Below are positions 53,787 to 63,279 of a DNA stretch of 64,000 bases, one piece after another. Position numbers and translations under genes: made by a program. The number at the start of each line of letters is the position of its first letter. The stretch's first letter is position 1. The stretch is from Chromatiaceae bacterium (GTDB lineage Bacteria > Pseudomonadota > Gammaproteobacteria > Chromatiales > Chromatiaceae), in the NCBI GenBank assembly GCA_024235215.1, contig JACKMU010000007.1, positions 248,001 to 312,000 on the forward strand, in the 5' to 3' direction. The notes below the pieces were generated by a model. The model was not told the DNA's origin and did not search any database. It saw only the letters and a program-made list of their open reading frames with translations.

Positions 53787-55340
53787 ATGAAGAAGCCCCT
53801 TGTACTGGCGGTTGGCCTGCTCCTGGGACTCTGCCTGAGTCTGGGTGTTGCCGCCAAAACCCTGCGCCTGGCCTACGACTCCGATCCGATCTCCCTGGAC
53901 CCGCATGAGCAGCTCTCCGGCACGATGCTGCAGCTATCACACATGGTCTTCGATCCATTGGTACGCTGGAACAAGGAGACTCAATTTGACCCCCGTCTGG
54001 CCACCTCCTGGGAACGGCTGGATCAGTTCACGGTGCGTTTCAATCTGCGCAAGGGAGTCAAGTTCCACAGTGGCAACGACTTCACCGCACACGATGTGGC
54101 CTGGACCTTCAACCGGTTGAAGAGCAGCCCCGACTTCAAAGGGCTGTTTCAACCGTTCAAGGAGCTGAAGGTGATCGATGATCACACCATCGAACTGGTC
54201 ACCAATGAGCCCTATCCGCTGGTGCTGCATATGGCCACCTACATCTTTCCGATGGACAGCGCCTTCTACACCGGTACCGACGAGAAGGGATCGGCCAAGG
54301 ATATGTTGAAGAAACACGCCGATACCTTTGCATCGGTCAACGCCTCCGGTACCGGGCCTTATGTCGTGACCAAGCGTCAACAGGGCGTACGTGTCGATTT
54401 CAAACGATTTGCGGATTATTGGGACAAGGAGTCCCCGGGTAACGTCGACGAGATCGTGTGGACGCCCATCAAGGAGGAGCCGACCCGGGTGGCCGCACTG
54501 CTCTCGGGAGACGTCGATTTCATCGCACCGGTGCCACCCACCGATCTGGAACGGATCCGCAACAATGTCAAGGTGGATCTGGTCACCATGAGTGGAACCC
54601 GGATCATCACCCTGCAGCTGAATCAGGAGCGCCGCACGGAGTTCAAAGACCCACGGGTACGCCAGGCGATCGTCTATGCGATCAACAACGAAGGCATCGT
54701 CAAAAAGATCATGAAGGGATTCGGCACCGCTGCGGCGCAACAAAGTCCGAAGGGATACGCTGGTCATGTACCCACGCTGACACCCAGGTTCGACCTGGCG
54801 AAGGCACAGCAGCTGATGCAGGAGGCCGGCTATGAAAAGGGCTTCTCTGTGACCATGATGGCCCCCAACAACCGCTATGTGAACGACGACGAGATCTCCC
54901 AGGCGGTCACGGCAATGCTCTCCCGCATCAACATCAAGGTCGATCTGAAAACCATGCCCAAGGCACAGTACTGGCCGAAGTTCGACGAACGGGCGGCGGA
55001 TATCATGATGATCGGCTGGCACGCGGATACCGAGGATTCGGCCAACTTCAGCGAGTTCCTGGTGATGTGCCCGGACAAGGAGACCGGCTACGGCCAGTAC
55101 AACAGCGGCAACTACTGCAACAAGGAGGTAGACCAACTGGTGCTCGCCACCCAGGGAGAGACCGATCCGGGCAAGCGCGCCGAGATGCTGCGGAAGGTCG
55201 AACAGATACTGCATGACGATGCCGCCTTCGTCCCATTGCACTGGCAGGACCTCGCCTGGGCCGCACGCAAAGGAGTGCATATCGAGCCAATCCTCAATGT
55301 GATGAACTTCCCCTATCTCGGAGATCTGGTGATCGACTGA
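53787..55340 (+). CDS. dppA: Peptide/nickel-type ABC transporter substrate-binding protein
   Basis: Family 5 extracellular solute-binding protein. It has a cleavable signal peptide (residues 1-23, MKKPLVLAVGLLLGLCLSLG) and begins maturely near KTLRLAYDSDPISLDPHEQL. FNLRKGVKFHSGNDFTAHDV and VRQAIVYAINNEGI are family signatures. At 517 residues it has the normal size. The start is ATG 53787 with GAGGAG 10 nt upstream. It is the first gene of a five-gene operon. Substrate (dipeptides, oligopeptides, or other small solute) is not fixed by sequence. Confidence 0.94.
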   Translation: MKKPLVLAVGLLLGLCLSLGVAAKTLRLAYDSDPISLDPHEQLSGTMLQLSHMVFDPLVRWNKETQFDPRLATSWERLDQFTVRFNLRKGVKFHSGNDFTAHDVAWTFNRLKSSPDFKGLFQPFKELKVIDDHTIELVTNEPYPLVLHMATYIFPMDSAFYTGTDEKGSAKDMLKKHADTFASVNASGTGPYVVTKRQQGVRVDFKRFADYWDKESPGNVDEIVWTPIKEEPTRVAALLSGDVDFIAPVPPTDLERIRNNVKVDLVTMSGTRIITLQLNQERRTEFKDPRVRQAIVYAINNEGIVKKIMKGFGTAAAQQSPKGYAGHVPTLTPRFDLAKAQQLMQEAGYEKGFSVTMMAPNNRYVNDDEISQAVTAMLSRINIKVDLKTMPKAQYWPKFDERAADIMMIGWHADTEDSANFSEFLVMCPDKETGYGQYNSGNYCNKEVDQLVLATQGETDPGKRAEMLRKVEQILHDDAAFVPLHWQDLAWAARKGVHIEPILNVMNFPYLGDLVID

Positions 55341-55444
55341 TCCTGCCCACCTGAAGTCTGAAGAGCGGCGGGTCGGAGATTGCCGTGGCAGTGCCATCCC
55401 GACCCGCCTGATCAGAGCAGGGTGACAGTGCAACACCACACCCA

Positions 55445-56425
55445 ATGTTAGCCTTTTTCGTGCACCGCCTGGGCCAGGCGCTGGTGGTGATGTTTGTCAT
55501 CAGCCTGCTCAGCTTCTCCATCCAGGACAACCTGGGTGATCCGCTGCGCGAGCTGGTGGGGCAGTCGGTTTCCGAAGCGGAGCGTCAGCAGCTGCGCGAA
55601 GCGATGGGCCTCAACGATCCATTCGTCAACCAGTACGGCCGTTTTCTGAAAAAAGCGCTGCAGGGGGATCTGGGGGACTCTTATTTCTTCAAACGGCCAG
55701 CACTTGGCGTCATCCTGGAGAAACTGCCGGCAACACTCGAACTGGTCCTCGGCGCCACCCTGATCATTCTGCTGCTGTCGGTGCCGGTCGGCGTCTACTG
55801 CGCCATCAATCCCCGCAGCTGGTTCAGCAAGCTGATGATGGGGGTCAGCATCGTCGGCATCTCGATACCGGTATTTCTCACGGCGATCATGCTGATCTAC
55901 CTCTTCTCGATACACCTGGGATGGCTCCCCTCCTTCGGCCGGGGTGAGACCCTTCTGATCTGGGGCGGATATGAGACCGGCCTGCTGACCGCGGATGGTC
56001 TGCGCCATCTGCTTCTGCCCTCCATCGCCCTCTCCTCGATCATGCTGCCGCTGTTCATCCGCCTGATCCGTTCCGAGATGATGGAGGTGCTGGAGCAGGA
56101 GTACATCCGCTTCGCCTGGGCCAGGGGACTGAAGCGACAGCGCATCTGGTTCCTGCACGCACTGAAGAACACGCTGCTGCCGGTGATCACCGTGGGCGGG
56201 GTACAGATCGGTACCATGATCGCCTATACCATCCTCACCGAGCGGGTTTTTCAGTGGCCGGGCATGGGTTTTCTCTTTTTGGAGGCAGTCAACCGGGTCG
56301 ATACGCCGCTGATCATCGCCTATCTGATCGTGGTGGGCCTGATATTCGTGGTCACCAACACACTGGTCGATCTGATCTACGGGTTAGTCAATCCGACCGT
56401 CAGGCTGACCCGGGGGAACGCATGA
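55445..56425 (+). CDS. dppB: Peptide-type ABC transporter permease, DppB-like
   Basis: 326-residue inner-membrane permease with six hydrophobic helices and the binding-protein-dependent loop QEYIRFAWARGLKRQRIW near residues 218-235. The layout fits the DppB/OppB family. It is 104 bp after dppA and overlaps dppC by 4 bp. Confidence 0.95.
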   Translation: MLAFFVHRLGQALVVMFVISLLSFSIQDNLGDPLRELVGQSVSEAERQQLREAMGLNDPFVNQYGRFLKKALQGDLGDSYFFKRPALGVILEKLPATLELVLGATLIILLLSVPVGVYCAINPRSWFSKLMMGVSIVGISIPVFLTAIMLIYLFSIHLGWLPSFGRGETLLIWGGYETGLLTADGLRHLLLPSIALSSIMLPLFIRLIRSEMMEVLEQEYIRFAWARGLKRQRIWFLHALKNTLLPVITVGGVQIGTMIAYTILTERVFQWPGMGFLFLEAVNRVDTPLIIAYLIVVGLIFVVTNTLVDLIYGLVNPTVRLTRGNA

Positions 56426-57342
56426 GCCGTTACCGGACATTGTTCAGACAGTCGGCATTGCTCTATCGCTTCCGCCGTGACAAGGTGGCCATTGCCAGTT
56501 TCAGCATCCTGCTGCTGTTGTTGATAATCAGTTTCGCGGCGCCGTTTATCGCACCGTTCAACCCCTACGACCCTACCCAGATCGACATCATGGACTCCAA
56601 TCTGCCACCGGTCTGGCAGACGGACGGAGATGCCCGTTTCACCCTCGGTACCGACACCCAGGGACGCGATATCTGGAGCACCATGCTCTACGGCACCCGT
56701 ATCTCCATTACCATCGGGCTGTTCGCGGTGCTGCTGCAGTCACTGCTGGGTATCGCAATGGGACTGGCAGCCGGCTATTACGGCGGACGTCTGGACAGCT
56801 TCCTGATGCGTCTGGCCGATATCCAGCTCTCCTTCTCCACCCTGATGGTCGCGATTGTCGTGCTGGCCGTTTTCCAGGCGGCTTTCGGCTCTGAACTTTA
56901 TAACGAGCTGGCCATCTTCATGTTGATCCTGGTGATCGGCATCGCCGAGTGGCCCCAATACGCGCGCACCGTTCGCGCCTCGGTGTTGGCGGAGAAAAAG
57001 AAGGAGTATGTGGATGCGGTGCGGGTGATCGGTCTCAGCCGCCGGCGCATCATGTTCCGGCACATTCTGCCCAATACCCTCTCGCCGATCCTGGTGATCT
57101 CAACGGTGCAGGTGGCGAATGCGATCATGAGCGAAGCGGCGCTCTCCTTTCTCGGGCTGGGCATGCCGGTGAATCAGCCCTCCCTTGGATCCCTGATCAA
57201 CAGCGGCTTCCAGTACATTCTCAGCGGCTCCTGGTGGATCACCACCTTCCCGGCGCTGTTGCTGATCCTGCTGGTGTTGGTGATCAATCTGCTGGGCGAC
57301 TGGCTGCGTGACGTACTCAATCCCAAGCTCTACAAGGAGTGA
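56422..57342 (+). CDS. dppC: Peptide-type ABC transporter permease, DppC-like
   Basis: 306-residue permease; first part TLFRQSALLYRFRRDKVAIA, then a large loop carrying FTLGTDTQGRDIWSTMLYG and helices to the C-terminus, the DppC/OppC pattern. The ATG at 56422 overlaps the dppB stop (ATGA). The loop with KKKEYVDAVRVIGLS contacts the ATPase. Confidence 0.95.
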   Translation: MSRYRTLFRQSALLYRFRRDKVAIASFSILLLLLIISFAAPFIAPFNPYDPTQIDIMDSNLPPVWQTDGDARFTLGTDTQGRDIWSTMLYGTRISITIGLFAVLLQSLLGIAMGLAAGYYGGRLDSFLMRLADIQLSFSTLMVAIVVLAVFQAAFGSELYNELAIFMLILVIGIAEWPQYARTVRASVLAEKKKEYVDAVRVIGLSRRRIMFRHILPNTLSPILVISTVQVANAIMSEAALSFLGLGMPVNQPSLGSLINSGFQYILSGSWWITTFPALLLILLVLVINLLGDWLRDVLNPKLYKE

Positions 57343-57345
57343 TGC

Positions 57346-58320
57346 ATGGCGCTGCTCGAAGTCAGAAACCTGGAGGTGAAATTTCCACTGCGGCAGGGGG
57401 AGCTGACCGCACTGCGCGATGTCAGCTTCTCGCTCGATCCGGGTGAACGGCTGGGAATCGTCGGGGAAAGCGGCGCCGGAAAATCGGTGGCGGCATTCGC
57501 CATCCTGAATCTGATCGGCCGACCAGGCTATATTGCAGGCGGTCAGGTGCTGTTCGAGGGGCGTGACCTGAGCAGGTTGAGCGCCACCGAACTGCGCCAC
57601 ATCCGGGGAAACCGCATCAGCATGATCTTTCAGGACCCGATGATGACCCTGAATCCGGTGTTGACCATCGGCACCCAGATGATCGAGTCGCTGCAGGCAC
57701 ATCGCGCTATCAGCTACACGGAAGCCCGGACGCTGGCGATCGAAAAACTGCGCACCGTCTCCATCCCCTCTCCCGACGCGCGCATCGATCAATATCCGCA
57801 CGAACTTTCCGGTGGGATGCGTCAGCGCGTGGTGATCGCGATCGCGCTGTTGACCGATCCGACCATCATCATCGCGGATGAACCGACCACGGCACTGGAC
57901 GTGACCATCCAGGCCGAGATCATGGAGCTGTTACTGGCACTGTGCGAAAACTTCTCTGTCGCGCTGATTCTGATCACCCACGATCTGGGGGTGGTTGCCC
58001 AGGTGACCCAGCGCGCGATCGTGATGTACGCCGGGCGCATCGTCGAGGAGGGCGCAACCCGCAGCATCATCGACAGTGCGCGTCATCCTTACACCCAAGG
58101 GCTGATCAACGCGCTACCGGAGCGCACCAGACCGGGAGAGCGGCTGAATCAGATACCCGGTTTGATGCCGTCCCTGCTGGATATTCCGGCGGGTTGCGCG
58201 TTTCATCCGCGCTGCCCCCATACGCTGACGGTCTGCCGCTTCGAGGTACCCGACTATAGCGGCAGTGCCCAGCGGCGCGTAGCCTGCCACTGGGCGGGTG
58301 CTCACGGGGAGGTGCTGTGA
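57346..58320 (+). CDS. dppD: Peptide-type ABC transporter ATPase, DppD-like
   Basis: 324-residue ATPase with Walker A GESGAGKS, signature LSGGMRQRVVIAIALL, Walker B IIADEPTTALD, and the C-terminal oligopeptide-transporter motif with FHPRCPHTLTVCR. The cysteine motif may bind an Fe-S cluster, as in other OppD/DppD proteins. AAGGAG lies 6 nt before ATG 57346. Its stop overlaps the GTG start of the next gene. Confidence 0.95.
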   Translation: MALLEVRNLEVKFPLRQGELTALRDVSFSLDPGERLGIVGESGAGKSVAAFAILNLIGRPGYIAGGQVLFEGRDLSRLSATELRHIRGNRISMIFQDPMMTLNPVLTIGTQMIESLQAHRAISYTEARTLAIEKLRTVSIPSPDARIDQYPHELSGGMRQRVVIAIALLTDPTIIIADEPTTALDVTIQAEIMELLLALCENFSVALILITHDLGVVAQVTQRAIVMYAGRIVEEGATRSIIDSARHPYTQGLINALPERTRPGERLNQIPGLMPSLLDIPAGCAFHPRCPHTLTVCRFEVPDYSGSAQRRVACHWAGAHGEVL

Positions 58321-59369
58321 GCGCTGCGACCGGACGGATGCAGGTTGGCGGCACGACCGGCGACCCGCTGATCAAAGTGGAGCGGCTCAGCAAGTCATTT
58401 CCGCTGACCAGTGGTCTCCTCGAGCAACTGCGCTTCGAGCAGGGACGGCTGGTACGCAAACGCGAGCAGATCCAGGCGATCAACGATGTCGATCTGAATG
58501 TGCAACGCGGGGAGGCGCTCTGCGTGGTCGGCGAAAGCGGCTGCGGCAAATCGACACTGGCGCGTGTGGTGATGGGCCTGCTGCCACCCAGCACCGGCCA
58601 CGTCTATTTCGAAAACCGCCGCATCGACCAACTCTCAGCGGAAAAACTGCTGCCCTTCCGGCGCCGCATGCAGATGATCTTCCAGAATCCCTACGCCTCG
58701 CTCAACCCACGGATGACAGTGAAACAGACGCTGGAGGAACCGGTCCGATTTCATCACCCCGGCATCTCCCCAGCAGAACTCAGCGATAAGATCATCGAGG
58801 TGATGCGCTCGGTCGGCGTGGATCCGGGTTGGAATGAACGCTTCCCGCATGAGTTCTCGGGTGGCCAGCGCCAGCGCATCTCGATCGCCCGGGCGCTGAT
58901 GATGGACCCCGAATTTATCGTGGCGGACGAGCCCATCTCGGCATTGGACGTTTCCATTCAGGCACAGGTGCTCAACCTGCTGATGGAGACGCAGGCACAG
59001 CGCTCGCTCACCTATCTCTTCATTACCCATGACCTCTCGGTGGTCGAGCACTTCGGCACCCGTGTGGCGGTGATGTACCTGGGAGCCTTGTGTGAGCTGG
59101 CAAAGACCCGCACCCTGTTCCAGCAACCGCGCCATCCCTACACCCAGGCACTGCTCAGCGCCATTCCGAAACTGAGCCAGAACCGCCCCAGTCACAAGCA
59201 GCTGCTGGGCGAGGTGCCGACTCCCATCAATCTGCCCGGCGGCTGCTTCTTCCACCCGCGCTGCATCCACGCCAACGAGCGTTGCCGCCAGGAGCGGCCG
59301 ATACTAAACGCCACCGGTGCAGAGACGCTGGTGGCCTGCCATGCGGTCGCAGAGGGGCGTCTGGGGTAG
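58317..59369 (+). CDS. dppF: Peptide-type ABC transporter ATPase, DppF-like
   Basis: 350-residue ATPase with Walker A GESGCGKS, signature FSGGQRQRISIARALM and Walker B IVADEPISALD, and C-terminal FHPRCIHANERCRQ. It starts at a GTG overlapping the dppD stop (GTGA), so it is translationally coupled. The stop codon lies in the first copy of a short repeat. Confidence 0.94.
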   Translation: MSAATGRMQVGGTTGDPLIKVERLSKSFPLTSGLLEQLRFEQGRLVRKREQIQAINDVDLNVQRGEALCVVGESGCGKSTLARVVMGLLPPSTGHVYFENRRIDQLSAEKLLPFRRRMQMIFQNPYASLNPRMTVKQTLEEPVRFHHPGISPAELSDKIIEVMRSVGVDPGWNERFPHEFSGGQRQRISIARALMMDPEFIVADEPISALDVSIQAQVLNLLMETQAQRSLTYLFITHDLSVVEHFGTRVAVMYLGALCELAKTRTLFQQPRHPYTQALLSAIPKLSQNRPSHKQLLGEVPTPINLPGGCFFHPRCIHANERCRQERPILNATGAETLVACHAVAEGRLG

Positions 59370-59494
59370 GGCCGAGGGCTTGGGGGCTAGGGCCAAGGGC
59401 CGCGGATTAGGGAAGAGGTAGTGGTTTTCTTCGATATTCGGCTCTCGACCCCTACCAGCAGCATCGGGTTCGGGTTGCGCCGCTCTCGTCGGCG

Positions 59495-61252
59495 CTATAT
59501 CTCTTCCAGTGCCAGCAGGCTGGCGATCGTGCGCCGCAATGCACTCGGATCGATCGGCTTGTGCATCAACGGCAGACCACTGGCATAGACATCGCGCAGC
59601 TGCTTTGCCGAAGTGTCACCGGTGATCAGAATTCCGGGCAACTTCCGCCCCAGTTCCCGATTGATTCTGGCGATCAGCTTCACCCCGGTCCAGCCGTCGG
59701 GAAGACGGTAGTCGAGCAGCGCCATATCGATCTCGGCAGCGTGCGCTCTGCACAACGCCAGTGCCTGCGCCGCATCCGTGGCAGTCAATACCCGAAAGCC
59801 CCACAGTTCCAACACTCTCACACTGGCTTTCAGCACATTCTCGTCATCGTCCACCAGCAGCAGAGTTCCATTGTCGTCCGTTCCCGTCTGGAAAACGGGT
59901 TCATCGCGCCCGGGTAGAACGGCTCCGGCGTTTCCGACCGGTACCTCGAGGGTGAAGACCGAGCCTCTGCCGAGCCGTGACCTGGCCTGCAGCGACAATC
60001 CGAGCAGCTTCGCCATGCGCATCGCGATTGTCAATCCAAGGCCAAGTCCCTGATGCCGGTTTCTCGCCGGATTCCCCAGCTGGTAGAACTCCTCGAATAT
60101 GGTATCCAGCTGATCGGCTGGAATCCCCTCACCCTGATCCCAGACCTCGATGCGCCGCATCGCTCCCGAGCGACGACAGCCGATCAGAATCCTGCCTCCG
60201 CAGGTGTGCCGCACTGCATTGGAGATCAGATTCTGCATGATGCGGGCCAACAGATCGGGATCGGTGTGCAGCGTTGCGTTGCACGGAAACAGGCGTATTC
60301 GGGTATCCTGCTCCGCCGCCTGCGCCTTGAACTGATTGCGCATCTCCTGCAGAAAAGGAGCGGCTGCAAAACTGCGGATATCAGGCCGGAATCCCCCGGC
60401 ATCCAGTTTGCTGATGTCCAGCAGCGAATTCAGCAACGTCTCCATCACCTGCACCGTAGCGAGCATGTCGTGGAGAATCTGTCCGATCTGCGCATCCGGA
60501 TGTTTCAATTGGAGCGCACTGATCAGCAGCGTCAATGCCTGCAGCGGTTGCCGCAGGTCATGATTGGCCGCGGCAAGAAAGCGGGTTTTCGCCTGGTTGG
60601 CCCGTTCCGCCGTCTCCTTCGCCTCGAACAACGAGCGCTCCATGCGCTTGCGCTTGGCGATATCCCGCTGCAGTTTTATATTGGACTCCATCAATTCGTG
60701 CGTCTGTGCCGCGACCTGTTCCTCCAGCCGCTGCTTGTGGGCGAGCAGTTCACGCTTGGCGTTCTTCAGCGCTGTGGTATCCGCCAACGAACCCACCGAA
60801 GCCGGTTTTCCATCGAAGGTGGTCGCTTTGCCCCAGACGGTCGCGTCGAATAGCGAGCCATCCTTGCGCTGACACTTGATTTCGTAGGGAATGCCCGGTT
60901 CACCTTCCGCCCGCCGCAACAGGTTTTCCCGTACCTGTTCCCGGTGCACTTCCGCCACCAGCTCAACCGGACCCAGTCTGTTCTCCAGCTCCTCCACCCG
61001 GTATCCGAACATCTCGGCCATCTTTGGATTGACGTAGCGGAACAGCAGATCCTGAATCACATAGATGCCCACCAGTCCGGTATCCATGGTGTTGCGGTAC
61101 TTCTCTTCGCTCTCCCGCAACGCCTTCTCCACTTCGGACCGTCCGGCGGCGACCTGCTCCAACTCAGCCACCCTCCGCCGCAGCGCGACAACCTCCTGCT
61201 CCAGTTCAGCGCTGTTCGTCTTTCCGTCGTCCACAGTTATCGCGTGCGTCAC
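59495..61252 (-). CDS. Hybrid sensor histidine kinase, soluble PAS type
   Basis: 585 residues without membrane helices: N-terminal coiled coil, PAS (about 45-170; YRNTMDTGLVGIYVI), second coiled coil, HisKA with FLAAANHDLRQPLQAL, HATPase (NLISNAVRHTCGG, GEGIPAD, GLGLGLTIAMRMAKLL) and a C-terminal receiver (about 465-585) with MALLDYRLPDGWTG. The start is GTG 61252 with GAGGGAG upstream. It lies opposite to the ABC transporter operon; the partner is unknown. Confidence 0.9.
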   Translation of the reverse strand: MTHAITVDDGKTNSAELEQEVVALRRRVAELEQVAAGRSEVEKALRESEEKYRNTMDTGLVGIYVIQDLLFRYVNPKMAEMFGYRVEELENRLGPVELVAEVHREQVRENLLRRAEGEPGIPYEIKCQRKDGSLFDATVWGKATTFDGKPASVGSLADTTALKNAKRELLAHKQRLEEQVAAQTHELMESNIKLQRDIAKRKRMERSLFEAKETAERANQAKTRFLAAANHDLRQPLQALTLLISALQLKHPDAQIGQILHDMLATVQVMETLLNSLLDISKLDAGGFRPDIRSFAAAPFLQEMRNQFKAQAAEQDTRIRLFPCNATLHTDPDLLARIMQNLISNAVRHTCGGRILIGCRRSGAMRRIEVWDQGEGIPADQLDTIFEEFYQLGNPARNRHQGLGLGLTIAMRMAKLLGLSLQARSRLGRGSVFTLEVPVGNAGAVLPGRDEPVFQTGTDDNGTLLLVDDDENVLKASVRVLELWGFRVLTATDAAQALALCRAHAAEIDMALLDYRLPDGWTGVKLIARINRELGRKLPGILITGDTSAKQLRDVYASGLPLMHKPIDPSALRRTIASLLALEEI

Positions 61253-61403
61253 TATTACTCCCTCAGATTCCCGGTAGCATAACGCTGCAGTGGTATTAGG
61301 ATCTATCGGCTTGTGACAACCGGCCTGTCTGACAGATCACCGGAAATCCGCTGACAAGCAGCGCGGACCTCGATCCCGACGCGGGCTGTGTTACATTGAT
61401 CCC

Positions 61404-62075
61404 ATGTGCGGACGCTTCAATCTGATCACCGATGCCCAGGCGCTGATCGATTTTTTCGAATTGAGCAGTGGTGTGACGGTCACGCCGCGTTACAACATCT
61501 CTCCGTCACAGAATCTGCTGGCGGTGCGCCAGCACGACTCCCGACGGGAAGCGCTGCCGTTGCACTGGGGACTGCTGCCGCATTGGGTAAAGGATCGCAA
61601 AACCGCCTTCAAAATGATCAATGCGCGCGCGGAGACGGTGGCAGAGAAACCCGCATTCCGCAACGCACTGCGCCACCGCCGTTGTCTGATTCCGGCCAGT
61701 GGTTTCTATGAGTGGCGCGCGACTGAAAAGGGGGTCAAGCAACCGTACCACATCAGACCCAAGGAGGGCGGGCTGATGGCTTTCGCCGGTTTATGGGAGA
61801 GCTGGAGTGGTGCCGACGGAGAGCACATCGAATCCTGCACCATCATCGTCACCACGGCCAATGAGACGCTGCGTCCGATTCATGATCGCATGCCGGTGAT
61901 TGTGCCGCGCGAACAGCACACCCTCTGGTTGGACACGGCGATTCAGGCGCCGGATCGGCTCAAGCCGTTGTTGATCCCCTGTCCGGAGGAGGTGCTGGTC
62001 GCCTATCCGGTGAGCAGGATGGTGGGAAACCCCGCCAATGACGGGCCGGAGTGTGTAGTGCCACTGTCACCATAG
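61404..62075 (+). CDS. yedK: SRAP-family abasic-site processing protein (YedK/HMCES)
   Basis: 223 residues, the normal size. It begins MCGRFNL, where Cys2 becomes the N-terminus after Met removal and forms a thiazolidine crosslink with abasic sites in single-stranded DNA. INARAETVAEKPAFRNALRH, CLIPASGFYEW and the His in HDRMPVIV are conserved. It protects cells against abasic-site damage at replication forks. Confidence 0.95.
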   Translation: MCGRFNLITDAQALIDFFELSSGVTVTPRYNISPSQNLLAVRQHDSRREALPLHWGLLPHWVKDRKTAFKMINARAETVAEKPAFRNALRHRRCLIPASGFYEWRATEKGVKQPYHIRPKEGGLMAFAGLWESWSGADGEHIESCTIIVTTANETLRPIHDRMPVIVPREQHTLWLDTAIQAPDRLKPLLIPCPEEVLVAYPVSRMVGNPANDGPECVVPLSP

Positions 62076-62095
62076 CGCATCCAGTCAAAACCCGG

Positions 62096-62512
62096 TTACT
62101 CATCGACCCGTCCACGCAACGATTTGATGCGTCCGCGCCAGTTTTTTTGCTCCAGACGTTTGCGCTGCGAGTTCAGCGTGGGTTTGGTCGCTATGCGTCT
62201 TTTGCGCTGTCCGGTCACGCTGCTGATGATCTGCAGCAGACGCTGCAGTGCCTCTGCGCGGTTCTTCTCCTGACTGCGGTATCGCTGCGCCTTCAGGATG
62301 ATCACTCCCTCGCTACTGATGCGCTGGTCGGAGAGACGCAACAGTCGCGCCTTGCACTCTTCCGGCAGGCTGGAAGCGCGGATGTCAAAGCGAAGATGGA
62401 TCGCTGTTGAAACCTTGTTCACGTTTTGACCACCCGCGCCCTGGGCGCGGATGGCGGTCACCTCGATCTCGTTTTCGGGAATGGTGAGGCTGCCCGGAAG
62501 TTTGAATGGCAT
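62096..62512 (-). CDS. arfB: Alternative ribosome rescue factor ArfB
   Basis: Peptidyl-tRNA hydrolase that frees ribosomes stalled without a stop codon. The GGQ motif lies in AIRAQGAGGQNVNKVST, as in release factors, and a C-terminal basic tail ends in RIATKPTLNSQRKRLEQKNW, which enters the empty mRNA channel. ATG 62512 gives 138 residues, close to the 140 of E. coli; a GTG at 62542 overlapping the msrB stop (GTGA) would add ten. I prefer the former because of size, but translational coupling is possible. Confidence 0.92.
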   Translation of the reverse strand: MPFKLPGSLTIPENEIEVTAIRAQGAGGQNVNKVSTAIHLRFDIRASSLPEECKARLLRLSDQRISSEGVIILKAQRYRSQEKNRAEALQRLLQIISSVTGQRKRRIATKPTLNSQRKRLEQKNWRGRIKSLRGRVDE

Positions 62513-62538
62513 TACACGCTTCTCGCTGAGCTTTCCGT

Positions 62539-63198
62539 TCACTCCTCCAACAGCGGCAGCAGCTCGGAATAACCGCTTGCGGCCATCTCCTCTTTGGGAA
62601 TGAATTTGAGCGATGCCGAATTCATGCAGTAGCGCAAGCCGGTCGGTGCCGGCCCGTCCTTGAAGACGTGGCCCAGATGCGAATCGCCGATCTTACTGCG
62701 CACCTCCTGGCGCGGTATGAGCAGTTTGAAATCGGTCTTCTGCACGATGTTCTCATCGGAAATCGGCCGGGTGAAGCTGGGCCAACCGGTTCCCGAGTCG
62801 TACTTGTCACGCGAAGAGAAGAGCGGCTCGCCGCTGACTATATCCACATAGATCCCCTCCCGCTTCTCATTCCAGTACTCGTTGCGAAACGGTGGTTCGG
62901 TACTATCCTGCTGAGTCACCTCATACTGCAGCGGCGTCAGTCTGTCTCTCAACTCCTCATCAGAAGGTTTCATATAATTATCCTCCTTGGTCATGCGCTT
63001 ATTATTCACTGTACTCTGCACGATCATTTCAGCATGCTGGGATCGTTGCGGCAATCGATCCTGGCCAGAGTCAGGGTCGTTGCCCGCAATCTCTTGCGCC
63101 GGAGTTGCAAGCCCGGCAGCCTGCTGCACAGCAGGGAGATTCTGCTGCAGACCGACGGCTCCGGCAACTATCGCGACAGTTAAATAGTACCTTTTCAT
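62539..63198 (-). CDS. msrB: Peptide methionine-R-sulfoxide reductase, with possible signal peptide
   Basis: Reduces methionine-R-sulfoxide in proteins. The catalytic domain (about residues 76-219) has SGTGWPSFTRPI, GDSHLGHVF and catalytic Cys in LRYCMNSASLKF. The usual zinc-binding CxxC pairs are absent. Two starts are well supported: ATG 63198 with AAGGAG about 9 nt upstream, giving 219 residues with a signal-like N-terminus (VAIVAGAVGL), and ATG 62973 with AAGGAGG 8 nt upstream, giving a 144-residue cytosolic form. The longer frame is annotated. Neighbouring arfB follows. Confidence 0.85.
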   Translation of the reverse strand: MKRYYLTVAIVAGAVGLQQNLPAVQQAAGLATPAQEIAGNDPDSGQDRLPQRSQHAEMIVQSTVNNKRMTKEDNYMKPSDEELRDRLTPLQYEVTQQDSTEPPFRNEYWNEKREGIYVDIVSGEPLFSSRDKYDSGTGWPSFTRPISDENIVQKTDFKLLIPRQEVRSKIGDSHLGHVFKDGPAPTGLRYCMNSASLKFIPKEEMAASGYSELLPLLEE

Positions 63199-63279
63199 CT
63201 GTTTACACTCCTTCAGGCTGCGGACACTGCCGCACCCGGTTGATCTCTATTGTGGTTTATCTGACCCGGAAAACCGGGA

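Noticed and set aside
53937..55445. Long antisense open frame (502 codons) over dppA
   Set aside because: It mirrors the codon bias of the real gene, has no Shine-Dalgarno sequence, and dppA has clear family motifs. Similar long antisense frames over oadA, hynS, the RTX gene (38767-40050) and hlyB were rejected for the same reason.
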